Positions 63,331 to 64,000 of a stretch of 64,000 nucleotides of DNA are shown piece by piece. The DNA is from an uncultured Azohydromonas sp. (GTDB taxonomy: Bacteria > Pseudomonadota > Gammaproteobacteria > Burkholderiales > Burkholderiaceae_C). The position numbers and the translations under genes were made by a program. Numbering within the stretch: position 1 is the stretch's first letter; each line of letters starts with the position of its first letter. Location: assembly GCF_937926365.1 (NCBI RefSeq), contig NZ_CALAOH010000250.1:15567-79566 (forward strand). The letters run 5' to 3'. The notes beneath the pieces are model-generated. The model did not search any database. It saw nothing but the letters and a program-made list of their open reading frames with translations, and had not been told where the DNA came from.

Positions 63331-64000
63331 ATGAAGATTCTCGTGCCCGTGAAACGGGTGGTGGACTACAACGTGAAGGTGCGCGTGAAAAGCGACGGCT
63401 CGGGCATGGACCTCGCCGGCGTGAAGATGAGCATGAACCCCTTCGACGAGATCGCCGTCGAGGAAGCGGTTCGGCTCAAGGAGAAGGGCGTCGCCAGCGA
63501 GATCGTCGTGGTCTCCTGCGGTGTGGCGCAGTGCCAGGAGACGCTGCGCACGGCTCTCGCCATCGGCGCGGACCGCGCCATCCTGGTCGAGACCGACGCC
63601 GAGCTGCAGCCGCTGGCCGTGGCCAAGATCCTCAAGGCGCTGGTGGACAAGGAGCAGCCGGGCCTGGTGATCCTGGGCAAGCAGGCCATCGATGACGACA
63701 ACAACCAGACCGGCCAGATGCTCGCCGCGCTGGCCGACCTGCCGCAGGCCACCTTCGCCTCCAAGGTCGAAGTGGCGGACGGCAAGGCCAAGGTGACGCG
63801 CGAGGTGGACGGCGGCCTGGAGACCATCGAGGTCACGCTGCCGGCCGTGGTCACGACCGACCTGCGCCTGAACGAGCCGCGCTACGTGACGCTGCCCAAC
63901 ATCATGAAGGCCAAGAAGAAGCCGCTGGAGACCGTCAAGCCGGCCGACCTGGGCGTCGATGTCACGCCGCGCATCAAGACCGTGAAGGTCAGCGAGCCCC
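63331..64000 (+). CDS. etfB: Electron transfer flavoprotein beta subunit, cut by the window end
   Basis: The first 223 residues of EtfB are seen. The start MKILVPVKRVVDYNVKV is standard, and the beta-subunit signature (VEVADGKAKVTREVDGG and LPAVVTTDLRLNEPRYVTLP) follows. Only about 25 residues should be missing, and etfA is expected to the right. ETF collects electrons from acyl-CoA dehydrogenases, such as those at 26536-27723 and 47745-50086. The ATG has AGGAG 9 bases upstream. It may be a core gene lying just outside the catabolic cluster. Confidence 0.95.
   Translation, partial: MKILVPVKRVVDYNVKVRVKSDGSGMDLAGVKMSMNPFDEIAVEEAVRLKEKGVASEIVVVSCGVAQCQETLRTALAIGADRAILVETDAELQPLAVAKILKALVDKEQPGLVILGKQAIDDDNNQTGQMLAALADLPQATFASKVEVADGKAKVTREVDGGLETIEVTLPAVVTTDLRLNEPRYVTLPNIMKAKKKPLETVKPADLGVDVTPRIKTVKVSEP

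Overview
The window is GC-rich and densely packed with catabolic genes. It looks like a betaproteobacterium of the order Burkholderiales, most likely near Comamonadaceae. The evidence is four stand-alone Bug/TctC-type binding proteins, a Burkholderiales-type porin, a glutaryl-CoA dehydrogenase/CoA-transferase pair with a divergent LysR gene, and a betaproteobacterial-style mhp operon. I saw no rRNA, tRNA, CRISPR array or intact insertion sequence.

Region A (1-15.9 kb) is the most unusual part. Two operons diverge from a 388-base region that carries a good sigma-54 (-24/-12) promoter in each direction. Leftward lie a SulP anion transporter, a PAS histidine kinase, an NtrC-type sigma-54 activator, a small cyclic-nucleotide-binding-like (CNB) protein and a decayed asparaginase. 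Rightward lie a two-subunit Rieske oxygenase, its flavin/2Fe-2S reductase, a Rieske ferredoxin fused to a CNB domain, a periplasmic binding protein, an ABC permease fused to a CNB domain, an ATPase, a second permease, a second ATPase and an amidohydrolase-fold protein that lacks its metal ligands. The three CNB domains share a Phe-Gly-Trp-Ala-Ala signature where classical cAMP sites have Phe-Gly-Glu. The two ATPases have complementary defects, as in heterodimeric ABC transporters with one degenerate ATP site.

Region B (16-25 kb) holds a relic IS3 OrfA-like gene, a LysR regulator, a SoeABC-like molybdenum sulfite dehydrogenase, a TSUP exporter and an orphan hybrid kinase. With the SulP and ABC genes this suggests that region A takes up and oxygenates an organosulfonate, and that the released sulfite is oxidised or exported. 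The substrate is inferred, not shown.

Region C (25-28.8 kb) has an IS200/IS605-like right-end relic and the glutaryl-CoA dehydrogenase module. Region D (28.8-39.5 kb) is an mhp operon for 3-(3-hydroxyphenyl)propionate meta-cleavage, with a near-exact match to the MhpR operator I recall from E. coli. MhpT is absent, and two Bug proteins and a porin are present instead.

Region E (39.6-64 kb) is a large divergent catabolic cluster around a GntR/FCD regulator. The left arm has an ADP-forming CoA ligase, paired acyl-CoA dehydrogenases, an SCP2-like thiolase with a DUF35 partner, a CoA-transferase, a LigB-type extradiol dioxygenase, three tandem RraA-fold aldolase-like genes, a crotonase and a thioesterase. 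The right arm has RidA, a LigJ-like hydratase, two Rieske oxygenases with one reductase, a crotonase, a 3-hydroxyacyl-CoA dehydrogenase, an atypical SDR, a fumarylacetoacetate-hydrolase-family protein and etfB, which runs off the window. It combines protocatechuate/gallate-type 4,5-cleavage logic with CoA-dependent beta-oxidation logic. Its substrate is unknown.
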